A stretch of DNA of 64,000 nt from an uncultured Pelagibacteraceae bacterium (lineage in GTDB: Bacteria > Pseudomonadota > Alphaproteobacteria > Pelagibacterales > Pelagibacteraceae). Positions 9,633 to 18,292 of this stretch are shown in pieces. The first letter of the stretch is position 1. Every line of letters starts with the position of its first letter. The notes under the pieces are model-generated. The model saw nothing but the letters and a program-made list of their open reading frames with translations, ran no database searches and had not been told where the DNA came from. Position numbers and translations under genes: made by a program. The DNA is taken from NCBI GenBank assembly GCA_902571095.1, contig CACGAV010000002.1, positions 1-64,000 of the forward strand. The letters are read 5' to 3'.

Positions 9633-10814
9633 ATGAAAAAAAATTTAAAATTACCTTACAGAGATCAACTAATTGAACTTGGTAAACTCTACAAAATTGA
9701 AGAGTTGAAAATTTACGCTAAGTCAAAAAAAGATTTAACTATTTCGCAAATAGAACTAATTTTATTAAAAAACAAAGTTAGACTTCCAGCACAAAGTTAT
9801 AATAAGAAAAAAATTTCTGAGATTGAATTAAAAGAACAAGTAATAACAAATATTTTAATAACCTTATTCTTAATAACTTTTGTAGTAAGCTTAATGAGTG
9901 TAAGGCCTTACATTAAAACTGTAACAAGTGAAATAAAATTCACACACGTAGCTAAAGAGTATAAGTCTTCATTCAAAAATAAAAAAATTGCAAAAAAACC
10001 AAATAATTTGAATAAAAAAAGCACAGATGAGGAATATGTCAGTATTCCGACCCAAGAGACCTTGGATATTTTTGAGAACTTAAAGTATGATCTTAAAACA
10101 ATTAGACTTGGACAAGCTGTAAAACCAGTTTATTTATCAAGGCTTCCTAAAGATTTAAATAAAATCAAAAGTACTCAAAAGAAAAAAGATACATTTATTA
10201 AAATCGTGATGCCTTTAATTCTAGATGAAAATAATAAAATTCTAGAAGATAGAAAAAAACTATTTAAAATCTTAAATAAACCATCAAATACCAGGGGTGA
10301 AAAAGTATGGCTGAAAAGAAGGTTCAATGACTACAAAATAAAAAATGAGGATATTGCAGAATTAAAGATCAGAATGGATATTGTGCCAACATCTGTAGCA
10401 ATAGCTCAAGCTGCAAAAGAGAGTGGTTGGGGAACATCAAGATTTGCATTAGACGGAAATGCAATGTTTGGACAGTGGACATGGGGAAAAGATGGAATTG
10501 AGCCAAGTCAAAAAGAAAAAAACACAAGTCACAAAATCCTAAAATTTCCTATGCTTAGATCATCGGTTAATGCGTATATTAAGAATTTAAATACACATAG
10601 AGGATATAGTGAATTTAGAAAAAAAAGATCTGAACTAAGACAAAATAACAAAAATCTTTCAGGACTAGATTTAGTTGAATATCTTTATAATTACGCAGCA
10701 ACAGGAAAAGAATATGTTGTAATTTTAAAAAAAATTATAAGACAAAATCAACTCACAGATTTCGATAGTTCAGTTTTGATGAATTCAAATAGATCAAGGT
10801 CTCTCTCACTTTAA
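9633..10814 (+). CDS. Membrane-anchored Bax-like glucosaminidase-domain protein
   Basis: Residues 70-90 form one membrane helix (ITNILITLFLITFVVSLMSV). About 68 residues precede it on the cytoplasmic side and the rest is periplasmic. The C-terminal 170 residues match the glucosaminidase fold of E. coli Bax and FlgJ: VPTSVAIAQAAKESGWGTSRFA, with the likely catalytic Glu263, then GNAMFGQWTW. Members cut glycan strands between N-acetylglucosamine and N-acetylmuramic acid. The N-terminal cytoplasmic segment (RDQLIELGKLYKIEELKIYAKSK region) is not part of Bax as I know it and I cannot name it. The stop lies 1 bp from that of the convergent deacetylase gene. Confidence 0.82.
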   Translation: MKKNLKLPYRDQLIELGKLYKIEELKIYAKSKKDLTISQIELILLKNKVRLPAQSYNKKKISEIELKEQVITNILITLFLITFVVSLMSVRPYIKTVTSEIKFTHVAKEYKSSFKNKKIAKKPNNLNKKSTDEEYVSIPTQETLDIFENLKYDLKTIRLGQAVKPVYLSRLPKDLNKIKSTQKKKDTFIKIVMPLILDENNKILEDRKKLFKILNKPSNTRGEKVWLKRRFNDYKIKNEDIAELKIRMDIVPTSVAIAQAAKESGWGTSRFALDGNAMFGQWTWGKDGIEPSQKEKNTSHKILKFPMLRSSVNAYIKNLNTHRGYSEFRKKRSELRQNNKNLSGLDLVEYLYNYAATGKEYVVILKKIIRQNQLTDFDSSVLMNSNRSRSLSL

Positions 10815-10815
10815 A

Positions 10816-11865
10816 TCATCTATCAGCTATTACAAATTGAATTCCAAGCCATCTCCAAAATCCATTTTGTTCTCTTAAAGAGCAGTTTATTCTTCCTCTT
10901 TCAGTAATAAATTTCCCCTCTAAAATTATTTTAAGTTCATTACTTTTTGTAAAATGTAACTTTGACTTTCTCCACTTATCTTCTTCATTTGAATAACAAC
11001 TAATATTTTTTAAATTTTCAAGATTTTCAAAAAATAATATTTTTACATCAGGTGGATTATTGTTGTCGTCTATATATCTTTCCTCAGGTGTAATTTTTTT
11101 ATACGGAAAAGGAATTGTTTTCATTAGATTTTTAAATCTTTCAGTTTTTCCATATTTTTCATTTATCGGAAACCTTGGTAATTCAAATTTATTTTTTGTT
11201 TGATCGATAACCCCAGAGTGTTGACCAAATGCAAACGAGAACCCAAGACTTTGAACTATTTTTTTATAAGAGTTTTTATACTCACCGAATGGGTATGCAA
11301 AAAATTTTGTATTATAATTTAGTTTTTCATTCATAATTTCTTTAGCTGTAATTAGGTCCCTTTCTATTTCTTCATCAGATTTATCAACTAGATAACCATG
11401 AGAATGGCTGTGATTACCTATATGAACAAAATCGAATTTAGATATTTCTTTTATCTGATCCCAATTCATATAGCCCCTTGCACCAACCGTTTCAGTATTT
11501 ATAAAAATAATAAAGGGAATTTTATCTTTTTTTAAAATTGGCCATGCATTTTCATAAAAGGATGAAAAACCATCATCTATTGTAAGTAGAACTTTTCTTT
11601 CTAAATTTTTAATCTTTATGTAATTTTCAAAATCTTTGTAAGAAATAAATTTTATTTTAGATTCTTTTATAAGATTTAATTGTTTTTTAAAATCATCGAT
11701 TTTTATATTTGTTGAAGGATATTTATTTTCCTCAAAACGATGATACATCAATGAAATAATACCAAAATCATCAATATTTTTTGTTTCAGAATAAGAATTG
11801 TTTATAGTTGAAAAAAAAACTATAAATGAAAAGATGATAAAAGATTTTTTAATAATTAGTTTCAC
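10816..11865 (-). CDS. Exported polysaccharide deacetylase family protein (NodB fold)
   Basis: A signal peptide (about residues 1-26, KLIIKKSFIIFSFIVFFST core) precedes a NodB domain. The catalytic motif TIDDGF gives the metal and base residues Asp97 and Asp98, and NHSHSHG (151-157) gives the metal-binding His pair. Such enzymes remove acetyl groups from N-acetylglucosamine in polysaccharide or peptidoglycan. The last 100 residues lie outside the NodB core and end in QNGFWRWLGIQFVIADR; I do not recognise that part. The start codon is GTG at 11865, as no ATG exists before residue 40. The start overlaps that of the divergent tsaB by 32 bp. Substrate unknown. Confidence 0.82.
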   Translation of the reverse strand: MKLIIKKSFIIFSFIVFFSTINNSYSETKNIDDFGIISLMYHRFEENKYPSTNIKIDDFKKQLNLIKESKIKFISYKDFENYIKIKNLERKVLLTIDDGFSSFYENAWPILKKDKIPFIIFINTETVGARGYMNWDQIKEISKFDFVHIGNHSHSHGYLVDKSDEEIERDLITAKEIMNEKLNYNTKFFAYPFGEYKNSYKKIVQSLGFSFAFGQHSGVIDQTKNKFELPRFPINEKYGKTERFKNLMKTIPFPYKKITPEERYIDDNNNPPDVKILFFENLENLKNISCYSNEEDKWRKSKLHFTKSNELKIILEGKFITERGRINCSLREQNGFWRWLGIQFVIADR

Positions 11866-12220
11866 AGGTAAAAATGATATAATTGGTTTACGGGTTAATA
11901 ATAATTTCTTTATAAAAAAAATTCAAATAAATTTAAGAAATAATAACAGCAAATTTGTTAACAATATACAAAGGTTTGTTAGTCAAAAGGGGGCTAATAT
12001 TAATGAGGATTTTTCCGTAATAGTTAATATGGGTCCAGGAAGTTTTTCAGGTATTAGAATTTCAATAGCCATAGCTAAAGCAATGAAAATAGTGAATGGA
12101 GTAAGACTTTTTGGCTTCAAAGACACAAATTTAAATGAATTTGACCTTAAAAATATTGAATTATTAATAAAAAAAAATCTTTTAGAAAACAATTTGATTA
12201 AACCTGTATATATGAGCTAA
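11834..12220 (+). CDS. tsaB: Short TsaB-like tRNA threonylcarbamoyladenosine biosynthesis protein
   Basis: TsaB is the inactive partner of TsaD in making the t6A base of ANN-reading tRNAs. The motif VNMGPGSFSGIRISIAIAKAM matches the GPGSFTGLRIG motif of TsaB. Only 128 residues are encoded, against about 220-230 in other bacteria, so the second ASKHA half is missing. No continuation in another frame is visible: fur begins 16 bp after the stop. I chose ATG 11834 (MIKDFLIISF), which aligns with the first beta-strand of the fold, over an upstream ATG at 11798. The acetyltransferase gene rimI, often next to tsaB, is absent. tsaE is present at 55706. Function is inferred from one strong motif and position. 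Confidence 0.7.
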   Translation: MIKDFLIISFTGKNDIIGLRVNNNFFIKKIQINLRNNNSKFVNNIQRFVSQKGANINEDFSVIVNMGPGSFSGIRISIAIAKAMKIVNGVRLFGFKDTNLNEFDLKNIELLIKKNLLENNLIKPVYMS

Positions 12221-12235
12221 ATTATAAATTTTAAT

Positions 12236-12664
12236 ATGAGTAAAATTGAAGATAAATGTAAGGAAAAAGGGGTTAGGTTAACTGACCAGAGACGTTTAAT
12301 TGCTCAAGTAATGTCTGAGTCTAAGGAAACATATGGATCTAAAGACCATCCAGACGTCGATGAGTTACATAAGAGAGTAATTGCTTTAGACAAAAACATA
12401 TCTATAGCTACTGTTTATAGAACCGTGAAGCTTTTTGAGGAAGCCGGTATTATTGAAAGACATGATTTCAAGGAGGGAAAATCCAGATACGAACCTCTAA
12501 CCGAGGAGCATCATGATCACTTGATAGATATTAAAACTGGAGAAATTATAGAGTTTGTAGATAAAGAAATTGAAGAATTACAAAAGAAAGTGGCCGAAAG
12601 ATTAGGATATAAGTTGGTTGATCACAAACTTGAATTATACGCACAAAAAAACAAAAAAAATTAA
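12236..12664 (+). CDS. fur: Fur-family transcriptional regulator
   Basis: This 142-residue dimeric DNA-binding repressor senses a divalent metal, most often iron. The N-terminal winged helix has GVRLTDQRR and NISIATVYRTVKLFEEAGII (DNA recognition helix about 54-66). The dimerisation part contains the metal motif EHHDHLID (91-98). It lacks the Cys-x-x-Cys structural zinc site after HDHL, as in alphaproteobacterial Fur and Mur proteins, so iron or manganese sensing cannot be told apart from sequence. It lies between tsaB and miaB on the same strand, with 15 bp and 4 bp gaps. A second family member, irr, is at 27840. Confidence 0.9.
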   Translation: MSKIEDKCKEKGVRLTDQRRLIAQVMSESKETYGSKDHPDVDELHKRVIALDKNISIATVYRTVKLFEEAGIIERHDFKEGKSRYEPLTEEHHDHLIDIKTGEIIEFVDKEIEELQKKVAERLGYKLVDHKLELYAQKNKKN

Positions 12665-12668
12665 TACT

Positions 12669-14018
12669 TTGCCTAAAAAAATTTTCATTAAAACCTTTGG
12701 ATGTCAAATGAACGAATATGATAGCAATCGAATTGCAGATATAGCAAAGGAAAATAATTTTGAACGTACCGAAGATTATAGCAAAATTGACTGTTACATT
12801 CTGAACACTTGTCACATAAGAGAAAAAGCATCTGAGAAAGTTTATCATGATATTGGACGTCTTAAAAAAAATTATAAAAATAAAAAAAAACCTTTTGTTT
12901 TAATCACAGGATGTGTTGCACAGGCTGAAAATGATGAAATGTTAAGAAGAGAACCTTATATAGATGCAGTTGTCGGACCACAATCTTATCATGATATACC
13001 AAAAATTTTATCAAACCTAGAAAGTAAAAGTAAAAGAAAAAAATTTAATCTTACTGAGTTTGATGTAATTAAAAAATTTGACACCCTAAACAAGATCGTT
13101 AATCCAAATTCAAATATTTCCTCGTTTATAACCATCCAGGAGGGTTGTGATAAATTTTGCAATTTTTGCGTTGTGCCTTACACAAGAGGAGCAGAATATT
13201 CTAGATCAATGAAAGAAATTATAGAAGAAGCTAAAAATATAATATCAAATGGTGCTAGAGAAATTATTTTGTTAGGACAAAATGTAAATGCTTATAATTT
13301 CTCAAATGATAATAAAAAAATAAGATTATCAGATTTGATATCTGAGCTTGAAAAGTTAAAAAATCTTAAAAGAATTAGATATACTACTTCACACCCAAGA
13401 GACATGACTCAGGATTTAATAAATTGTCATAAAAAATCTAAAAAGTTAATGCCCTTTCTTCATTTACCTATACAGAGTGGATCAAATAAAATACTTGAAA
13501 ATATGAATCGAAAACATTCGAGGGAAGAATATTTATCGATTATTGATAGTTTGATTAAAGCCAAACCCAATATGAAATTTTCGAGCGATTTTATAGTTGG
13601 TTATCCTGGTGAAAGTGACAAAGATTTTAACGAAACAATAACATTAATTAAAAAAGTAAAATTTATTAATTCGTTTTCTTTTATATATAACTCCCGTCCT
13701 GGAACACCAGCGTCAAATCAAAAACAAATTGATGAAAAAACACAAAAAAGAAGATTAATATTATTACAAAATATCCTTAGAGACATCCAGATACAGGAAA
13801 ATAGTAGTAAAGTTGGAAAGTTTGTAAATGTATTAATTGAAAATAAAATGAAAAATCATTCGAGATACTTTGGTAGAAGTGATAATTTTACCCCAGTAAT
13901 CTTAAGTGATGTTTATGAAAAAGATATTGGTAAAGTTGTTACTACTAAAATACAAAAGTATAACAGAAATACATTATTTGGTATAAAAGAAAAAAAAGAA
14001 AGAGAAGAAGCAGCTTAA
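12669..14018 (+). CDS. miaB: tRNA-2-methylthio-N6-dimethylallyladenosine synthase MiaB
   Basis: MiaB is a radical SAM enzyme with two 4Fe-4S clusters that adds a methylthio group to i6A37 of tRNA. The N-terminal cluster Cys are at about 12, 48 and 82 (FGCQMNEYDS, NTCHIREKA, TGCVAQ). The radical SAM motif is EGCDKFCNFC (Cys160, 164, 167), and a TRAM-like domain occupies the last 65 residues. I start it at TTG 12669 (PKKIFIKTFGCQ), 4 bp after the fur stop; the only earlier candidates are also TTG and overlap fur by up to 47 bp, and there is no ATG before residue 14. It heads the conserved run miaB-phoH-ybeY-lnt; miaB overlaps phoH by 1 bp. Confidence 0.95.
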   Translation: MPKKIFIKTFGCQMNEYDSNRIADIAKENNFERTEDYSKIDCYILNTCHIREKASEKVYHDIGRLKKNYKNKKKPFVLITGCVAQAENDEMLRREPYIDAVVGPQSYHDIPKILSNLESKSKRKKFNLTEFDVIKKFDTLNKIVNPNSNISSFITIQEGCDKFCNFCVVPYTRGAEYSRSMKEIIEEAKNIISNGAREIILLGQNVNAYNFSNDNKKIRLSDLISELEKLKNLKRIRYTTSHPRDMTQDLINCHKKSKKLMPFLHLPIQSGSNKILENMNRKHSREEYLSIIDSLIKAKPNMKFSSDFIVGYPGESDKDFNETITLIKKVKFINSFSFIYNSRPGTPASNQKQIDEKTQKRRLILLQNILRDIQIQENSSKVGKFVNVLIENKMKNHSRYFGRSDNFTPVILSDVYEKDIGKVVTTKIQKYNRNTLFGIKEKKEREEAA

Positions 14019-15040
14019 TGTTAGAGGCAAAAAATTTAAATAAAGAAATCTCAATAAAAAAAATAGATAATGAAACGTCAAATATAAAAATTTTTAACAA
14101 TAATATTTTAGCTGAGGTGGTAGGCGAGTTTGATAAAAATTTAAAAAAAATTGAGAATCTAACAAATACAAAGATTTTTTTTAGAGGAAATTCAATCACT
14201 GTTAAAGGTAGTAAAGATGCAATAATAAATGTTACTAATTCCTTGACATTTTTGGTAAACAAATTTCTTGTGACGAACTCTATAGAGGATAATGATATTA
14301 CTTACTCAATAAGTAAGACAAGTTTTAAAGAAAGCATGACTAAAGAAAAAGAAATTAACAATGTTAGATCAATAGATCAGATCATCAAAACTCCAAGAAG
14401 ATCTGTAATTCCTAGATCAAAAAAGCAGTCTGAATATCTTAACTATTTACTTAAAGACGATGTTATTATTTCTTTGGGACCCGCTGGAACAGGAAAAAGT
14501 TATTTAGCAGTTTCAGTTGCAGTTAATATGCTCATGGAAAAAAAAGTGGAAAAAGTAATACTATCTCGTCCAGCTGTAGAAGCAGGAGAAAGATTAGGTT
14601 TTTTACCAGGCGATATGAAAGAAAAAGTTGATCCATATTTGAGACCTCTTTATGACGCTCTTTATGATTTATTTGGATTTGAAAGAGTTCAAAGAAAAAT
14701 TGATTCTGGTGAAATTGAAGTTGCACCTCTAGCCTTTATGAGAGGAAGAACTTTAAAAAATTCTTTTGCTATTTTAGATGAAGCTCAAAATGCTTCTTTG
14801 ACCCAAATAAAAATGTTCCTTACTAGAATTGGAGAAAACTCAAAAATTGTTATAAACGGTGATCCTTCCCAAATTGATTTGGTGAATAAAAATCAATCTG
14901 GTTTGACAGAGTCAACAAAGATTTTAAAAAATATCAAAGAGATCAAGTGTATTCAGTTTGATCATCGAGATGTGGTTAGGCACCCATTAGTTTCAAAAAT
15001 TATTCAGGCCTATCAGCGAAAAACTGATGATAAAAGTTGA
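14018..15040 (+). CDS. PhoH-like ATPase
   Basis: The 340-residue protein has a KH-like N-terminal part (about 25-85, including AEVVGEFDKNLKKIENLT) and a PhoH P-loop domain with Walker A GPAGTGKS (154-161), the conserved LSRPAVEAGERLGFLPGD, and Walker B FAILDEAQNA. PhoH/YbeZ proteins are cytosolic nucleotide hydrolases that act with the rRNA maturation factor YbeY; the details of their role are still poorly known. The partner ybeY follows at once with a 14 bp overlap, which supports this assignment over a phosphate-starvation role. Symbols ybeZ and phoH are both used for this family. Confidence 0.93.
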   Translation: MLEAKNLNKEISIKKIDNETSNIKIFNNNILAEVVGEFDKNLKKIENLTNTKIFFRGNSITVKGSKDAIINVTNSLTFLVNKFLVTNSIEDNDITYSISKTSFKESMTKEKEINNVRSIDQIIKTPRRSVIPRSKKQSEYLNYLLKDDVIISLGPAGTGKSYLAVSVAVNMLMEKKVEKVILSRPAVEAGERLGFLPGDMKEKVDPYLRPLYDALYDLFGFERVQRKIDSGEIEVAPLAFMRGRTLKNSFAILDEAQNASLTQIKMFLTRIGENSKIVINGDPSQIDLVNKNQSGLTESTKILKNIKEIKCIQFDHRDVVRHPLVSKIIQAYQRKTDDKS

Positions 15041-15476
15041 TGTTTTTGTCAAAAATAAAAATTGGAAAAGATATATTTCTAATCCAAGAAATTATCTAAA
15101 TAATAATTTAAAATATTTAAAAAGAAGCATTGTTTTTTTAAAAAGAAAAAAACTCAGTTTTTCAATTTTATTGGCAGGAAATTATGAGATAAAAATATTA
15201 AATAAAAAATTTAGGGGTAAAAATAAAACTACTGATGTACTTTCGTTTCCTTATCATGAAGCTTTCGAATTAAAAAAAAATAAAAATACCAACGTTTATC
15301 TTGGTGATGTGATCTTAAACTATAATAAAATTAATAAAAAAAATTTCAAAAAAGATTTTAACAAACTATGGGTACATGGTTTTCTTCATTTAATAGGTTA
15401 TACACACAAAAAAGATAAAGATTATTATAAAATGAGCAATATAGAAAAAAAAATCTTAAACAAAATTAAAAATTAA
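15027..15476 (+). CDS. ybeY: Endoribonuclease/rRNA maturation factor YbeY
   Basis: YbeY is a zinc-dependent RNase involved in 16S rRNA 3'-end maturation and ribosome quality control. The zinc motif is HGFLHLIGYTH (His117, His121, His127); most members have GYDH, so Thr replaces Asp just before the last His. TDVLSFP (69-75) and LGDVIL are also conserved. The protein has 149 residues, normal for the family. The ATG lies inside the end of phoH, and lnt starts 3 bp after the stop. The gene for CorC (YbeX), usually between ybeY and lnt, is missing. Confidence 0.95.
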   Translation: MIKVDVFVKNKNWKRYISNPRNYLNNNLKYLKRSIVFLKRKKLSFSILLAGNYEIKILNKKFRGKNKTTDVLSFPYHEAFELKKNKNTNVYLGDVILNYNKINKKNFKKDFNKLWVHGFLHLIGYTHKKDKDYYKMSNIEKKILNKIKN

Positions 15477-15478
15477 TT

Positions 15479-17035
15479 ATGATAAATTTTTTTAATAAAA
15501 GAATTTTCGTTATATTTATATTTCCTCTTTTTTTAGGGGGTATAACAGTTTTTAGTTTTCAACCATTTAATTTTTTTTTTATTAATTTTTTTTCTCTTAC
15601 AACTTTATTCTTTTTGATTGTATACGTAAAAAAAAAATCAAAAAGTATTTATAGAAAAAAACCTTTTTTTAAAAATTTATTTATTTTAGGAACATCTTAT
15701 GGATTTGGTTTTTTTTTATTAAATATTCATTGGATTTTGTATTCGCTAACCTTTGATGATGTATATATATTTTTAATACCCTTTAGCTTGATATTAATTC
15801 CTTTATTTTTATCTTTATTTTTTTCTATCCCAATTCTTTTAGTAGGTAATTTTTGTGAAAAAAATTTATATTCAATCCTTTTGATAAGTATATCTTTCGC
15901 TTTTTCTGATTTTTTGAGAAACTTTGTGCTTGGTGGATTTCCTTGGAATTTATGGGTATATAGTTTTTCATGGTCAGTAGAAAGTTTGCAAATTCTCTCT
16001 GTTATAGGACTTTTTTCTTTAAATTTATTAGCTATAACAATTTTTTTTATCCCAAGTTTATTCTTTTTTAAGCTTAAAACAAATTACCTAATAATATGCT
16101 TTTTTATATTTCTAGTTTTTGGAAACTATTTTTATGGCTCTTATAAAATTAATTCAGAAATTCAGCACACTAATTTGGAGAAAGTGAACTTTAAAATTGT
16201 ATCAGCAGGAATAAATCTAAATGAGTTTAAAGATGAAAAAGATGTTGTGTTAAAATTAATCAAGTACAGCGAGCCAGATAAAAAAAAGAAAACTATTTTT
16301 ATATGGCCAGAAGGTGTTTTTCTGAATGAAAATTTTAAAAGTAGAAAAGATATCAAAGATTTATTTGAACAAAATTTTTCTGACAACCACTTAATTATAT
16401 TCGGTGCTAATACGTCTAAATCTAGTCCACAAAAAAAAATATATTATAATAGTATGTTGCTTGTCGATAAAAATCTTAACTACATTTCAAAATACGATAA
16501 AAGAAAGCTAGTTCCTTTTGGTGAATTTTTACCTTTTGAGGATCTATTTAAATCTTTTGGTTTAAAAAAAATTTCATTTGGCTACAACTCTTTTTCAAAA
16601 GGTAACAACAAACCTGTTGTAGATCTAAAAAGTTATCCAATGAATATAAATTTTCTAAGTCTTATTTGTTACGAAATAATCTTCCCCAACTACGTAAATA
16701 AATTTAGCAACTTTAATTTCATAATTAATATTTCGGAGGATGCTTGGTTTGGAGAAAGTATTGGCCCACACCAGCATTTTGCAAAAGCTATTTTAAGATC
16801 AATAGAGTCCGGAGTTTACACTATCAGATCAGCAAATAAAGGAGTAAGTGCTTTTATAAGTTCAAATGGAAAAATTTTAAAAAGCTTACAACCAGACGAA
16901 ATAGGTAATATTGAACTTAGAATACCAATTCAGAACAAAAGTAATAAACAATCCAAAAAAGATTTGATATTTTTGTTACTTTTAATTACATATATCTTCA
17001 CAATTTTTGTATTACTTAAAATAAAAAATAAATGA
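15479..17035 (+). CDS. lnt: Apolipoprotein N-acyltransferase
   Basis: Lnt adds the third acyl chain to the N-terminal Cys of lipoproteins in the inner membrane. The N-terminal 215 residues hold about six membrane helices, including the family motif [18 protein letters not shown] nitrilase-like periplasmic domain follows, with the catalytic triad readable as Glu278 (WPEGVF), Lys341 ([14 protein letters not shown]) and Cys397 ([10 protein letters not shown]). A last hydrophobic helix closes the 518-residue protein. It overlaps metK by 4 bp (ATGA). Lipoproteins in the window that may be its substrates start at 3556 and 60002. Confidence 0.97.
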   Translation: MINFFNKRIFVIFIFPLFLGGITVFSFQPFNFFFINFFSLTTLFFLIVYVKKKSKSIYRKKPFFKNLFILGTSYGFGFFLLNIHWILYSLTFDDVYIFLIPFSLILIPLFLSLFFSIPILLVGNFCEKNLYSILLISISFAFSDFLRNFVLGGFPWNLWVYSFSWSVESLQILSVIGLFSLNLLAITIFFIPSLFFFKLKTNYLIICFFIFLVFGNYFYGSYKINSEIQHTNLEKVNFKIVSAGINLNEFKDEKDVVLKLIKYSEPDKKKKTIFIWPEGVFLNENFKSRKDIKDLFEQNFSDNHLIIFGANTSKSSPQKKIYYNSMLLVDKNLNYISKYDKRKLVPFGEFLPFEDLFKSFGLKKISFGYNSFSKGNNKPVVDLKSYPMNINFLSLICYEIIFPNYVNKFSNFNFIINISEDAWFGESIGPHQHFAKAILRSIESGVYTIRSANKGVSAFISSNGKILKSLQPDEIGNIELRIPIQNKSNKQSKKDLIFLLLLITYIFTIFVLLKIKNK

Positions 17036-18195
17036 AATTAAATAATTATTTTTTTACAAGTGAGTCTGTGTCCGAGGGGCATCCAGATAAAGTTTGTGAT
17101 CGAATCTCAGATATGGTTGTCGATACTTATTTATCAAAAGATCCTTATGCCAGAGTTGCATGTGAAACATTAACAACAACAAATAAAGTTGTTTTGGCAG
17201 GAGAAACTAGAGGTCCTGAAATAAAAAAAGAAACTATAATAGAAAAAGTTCGCGAATGCATAAAAGATATAGGTTACGAGCAAAAGGGCTTTCATTGGAA
17301 AAATTGTAATATTGATGTTTTTCTTCATTCCCAATCATCTGATATAGCGATGGGTGTTGACCCAAAGGGTAACAAAGACGAAGGTGCTGGAGATCAAGGT
17401 ATAATGTTTGGATATGCTTGTGACGAGACCGAAGTTTTAATGCCTGCCCCAATTTATTATTCACATAAAATTCTTGAACTAATGGCTATAGATAGAAAAA
17501 ATGGAAAAGCTGAAAAGTTAGAACCGGATTCTAAAAGCCAAGTTACTTTACAGTATGAGAATGGAGTCCCTTCCAAAGTAACAGCTGTTGTTATTTCAAC
17601 GCAGCATTCACCAGACGTAAGTCAGTCTCAAGTAAAAGATATTGTTAGGCCTTATCTAGAAAAAGCTATACCTAAAAGACTATTATCAAGTTTAAAAGAT
17701 GAAGATTTTTATGTAAATCCAACTGGACAATTTATTATCGGTGGCCCAGACGGAGACTCTGGACTTACAGGAAGAAAAATCATTGTTGATACATACGGAG
17801 GTGCAGCTAGACATGGTGGAGGGGCATTTTCCGGAAAAGATCCAAGTAAAGTTGATAGATCTGCCGCTTATGCAGCACGATACTTAGCAAAAAATATTGT
17901 AGGTTCAAAAATCGCAAAAAAATGTGAGATACAGCTTTCTTATGCTATCGGCATATCAAAGCCTCTGTCCATATATGTTAACCTTTTTGAAGATAATTCA
18001 AAAAAAGAGGAACACGTAAAAAATTTAATAGAGAAAAATTTTGATCTAAGCCCTAGAGGAATTAGAGAAATGCTAAATTTAAATAGACCAATTTATGAGT
18101 GCACCGCTGCTTACGGACATTTTGGAAGAAAACCAGGATCAAACGGTACATTTTCTTGGGAAAAAACTGACAAAATATCAATTTTTAAAAAGTAA
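17032..18195 (+). CDS. metK: S-adenosylmethionine synthetase
   Basis: MetK makes S-adenosylmethionine from methionine and ATP. Clear motifs are [14 protein letters not shown] near the N-terminus, the hexapeptide GAGDQG with IMFGYA, and [19 protein letters not shown], which is the phosphate-binding P-loop-like signature. At 387 residues it has normal length. Translation is probably coupled to lnt through the ATGA overlap, so no SAM-sensing riboswitch can lie directly in front of it. A hairpin with a T tract 56 bp after the stop may end its transcript. The methyl-cycle partner ahcY is at 54406. Confidence 0.98.
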   Translation: MKLNNYFFTSESVSEGHPDKVCDRISDMVVDTYLSKDPYARVACETLTTTNKVVLAGETRGPEIKKETIIEKVRECIKDIGYEQKGFHWKNCNIDVFLHSQSSDIAMGVDPKGNKDEGAGDQGIMFGYACDETEVLMPAPIYYSHKILELMAIDRKNGKAEKLEPDSKSQVTLQYENGVPSKVTAVVISTQHSPDVSQSQVKDIVRPYLEKAIPKRLLSSLKDEDFYVNPTGQFIIGGPDGDSGLTGRKIIVDTYGGAARHGGGAFSGKDPSKVDRSAAYAARYLAKNIVGSKIAKKCEIQLSYAIGISKPLSIYVNLFEDNSKKEEHVKNLIEKNFDLSPRGIREMLNLNRPIYECTAAYGHFGRKPGSNGTFSWEKTDKISIFKK

Positions 18196-18198
18196 TTC

Positions 18199-18227
18199 TT
18201 GAAAAATCACAAAATTTAAACTAAAAA
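18199..18227 (+). promoter_or_regulatory. Candidate promoter for nusA operon
   Basis: TTGAAA (18199-18204) and TAAAAA (18222-18227) are separated by 17 bp. It lies between metK and the hairpin in front of nusA. The -10 matches the consensus at only four of six positions, so support is moderate. Confidence 0.4.
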
Positions 18228-18250
18228 AGTATTAAGTTACCTGGAAGAAC

Positions 18251-18277
18251 AAAATGGGCTTTTGCCCATTTTTTTTT
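18251..18277 (+). terminator. Intrinsic terminator or attenuator between metK and nusA
   Basis: A perfect 9-bp stem, AAAATGGGC (18251-18259) and GCCCATTTT (18264-18272), encloses a TTTT loop and runs into an unbroken T tract to 18277. This is a textbook Rho-independent terminator and one of very few GC-containing hairpins between genes in the window. It ends 15 bp before the nusA ATG, next to the GGGG of the probable ribosome site. It may simply end metK transcription, or act as an attenuator for nusA if transcription starts at the candidate promoter at 18199. Confidence 0.85.
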
Positions 18278-18292
18278 AGGGGAAAAGAAAAT

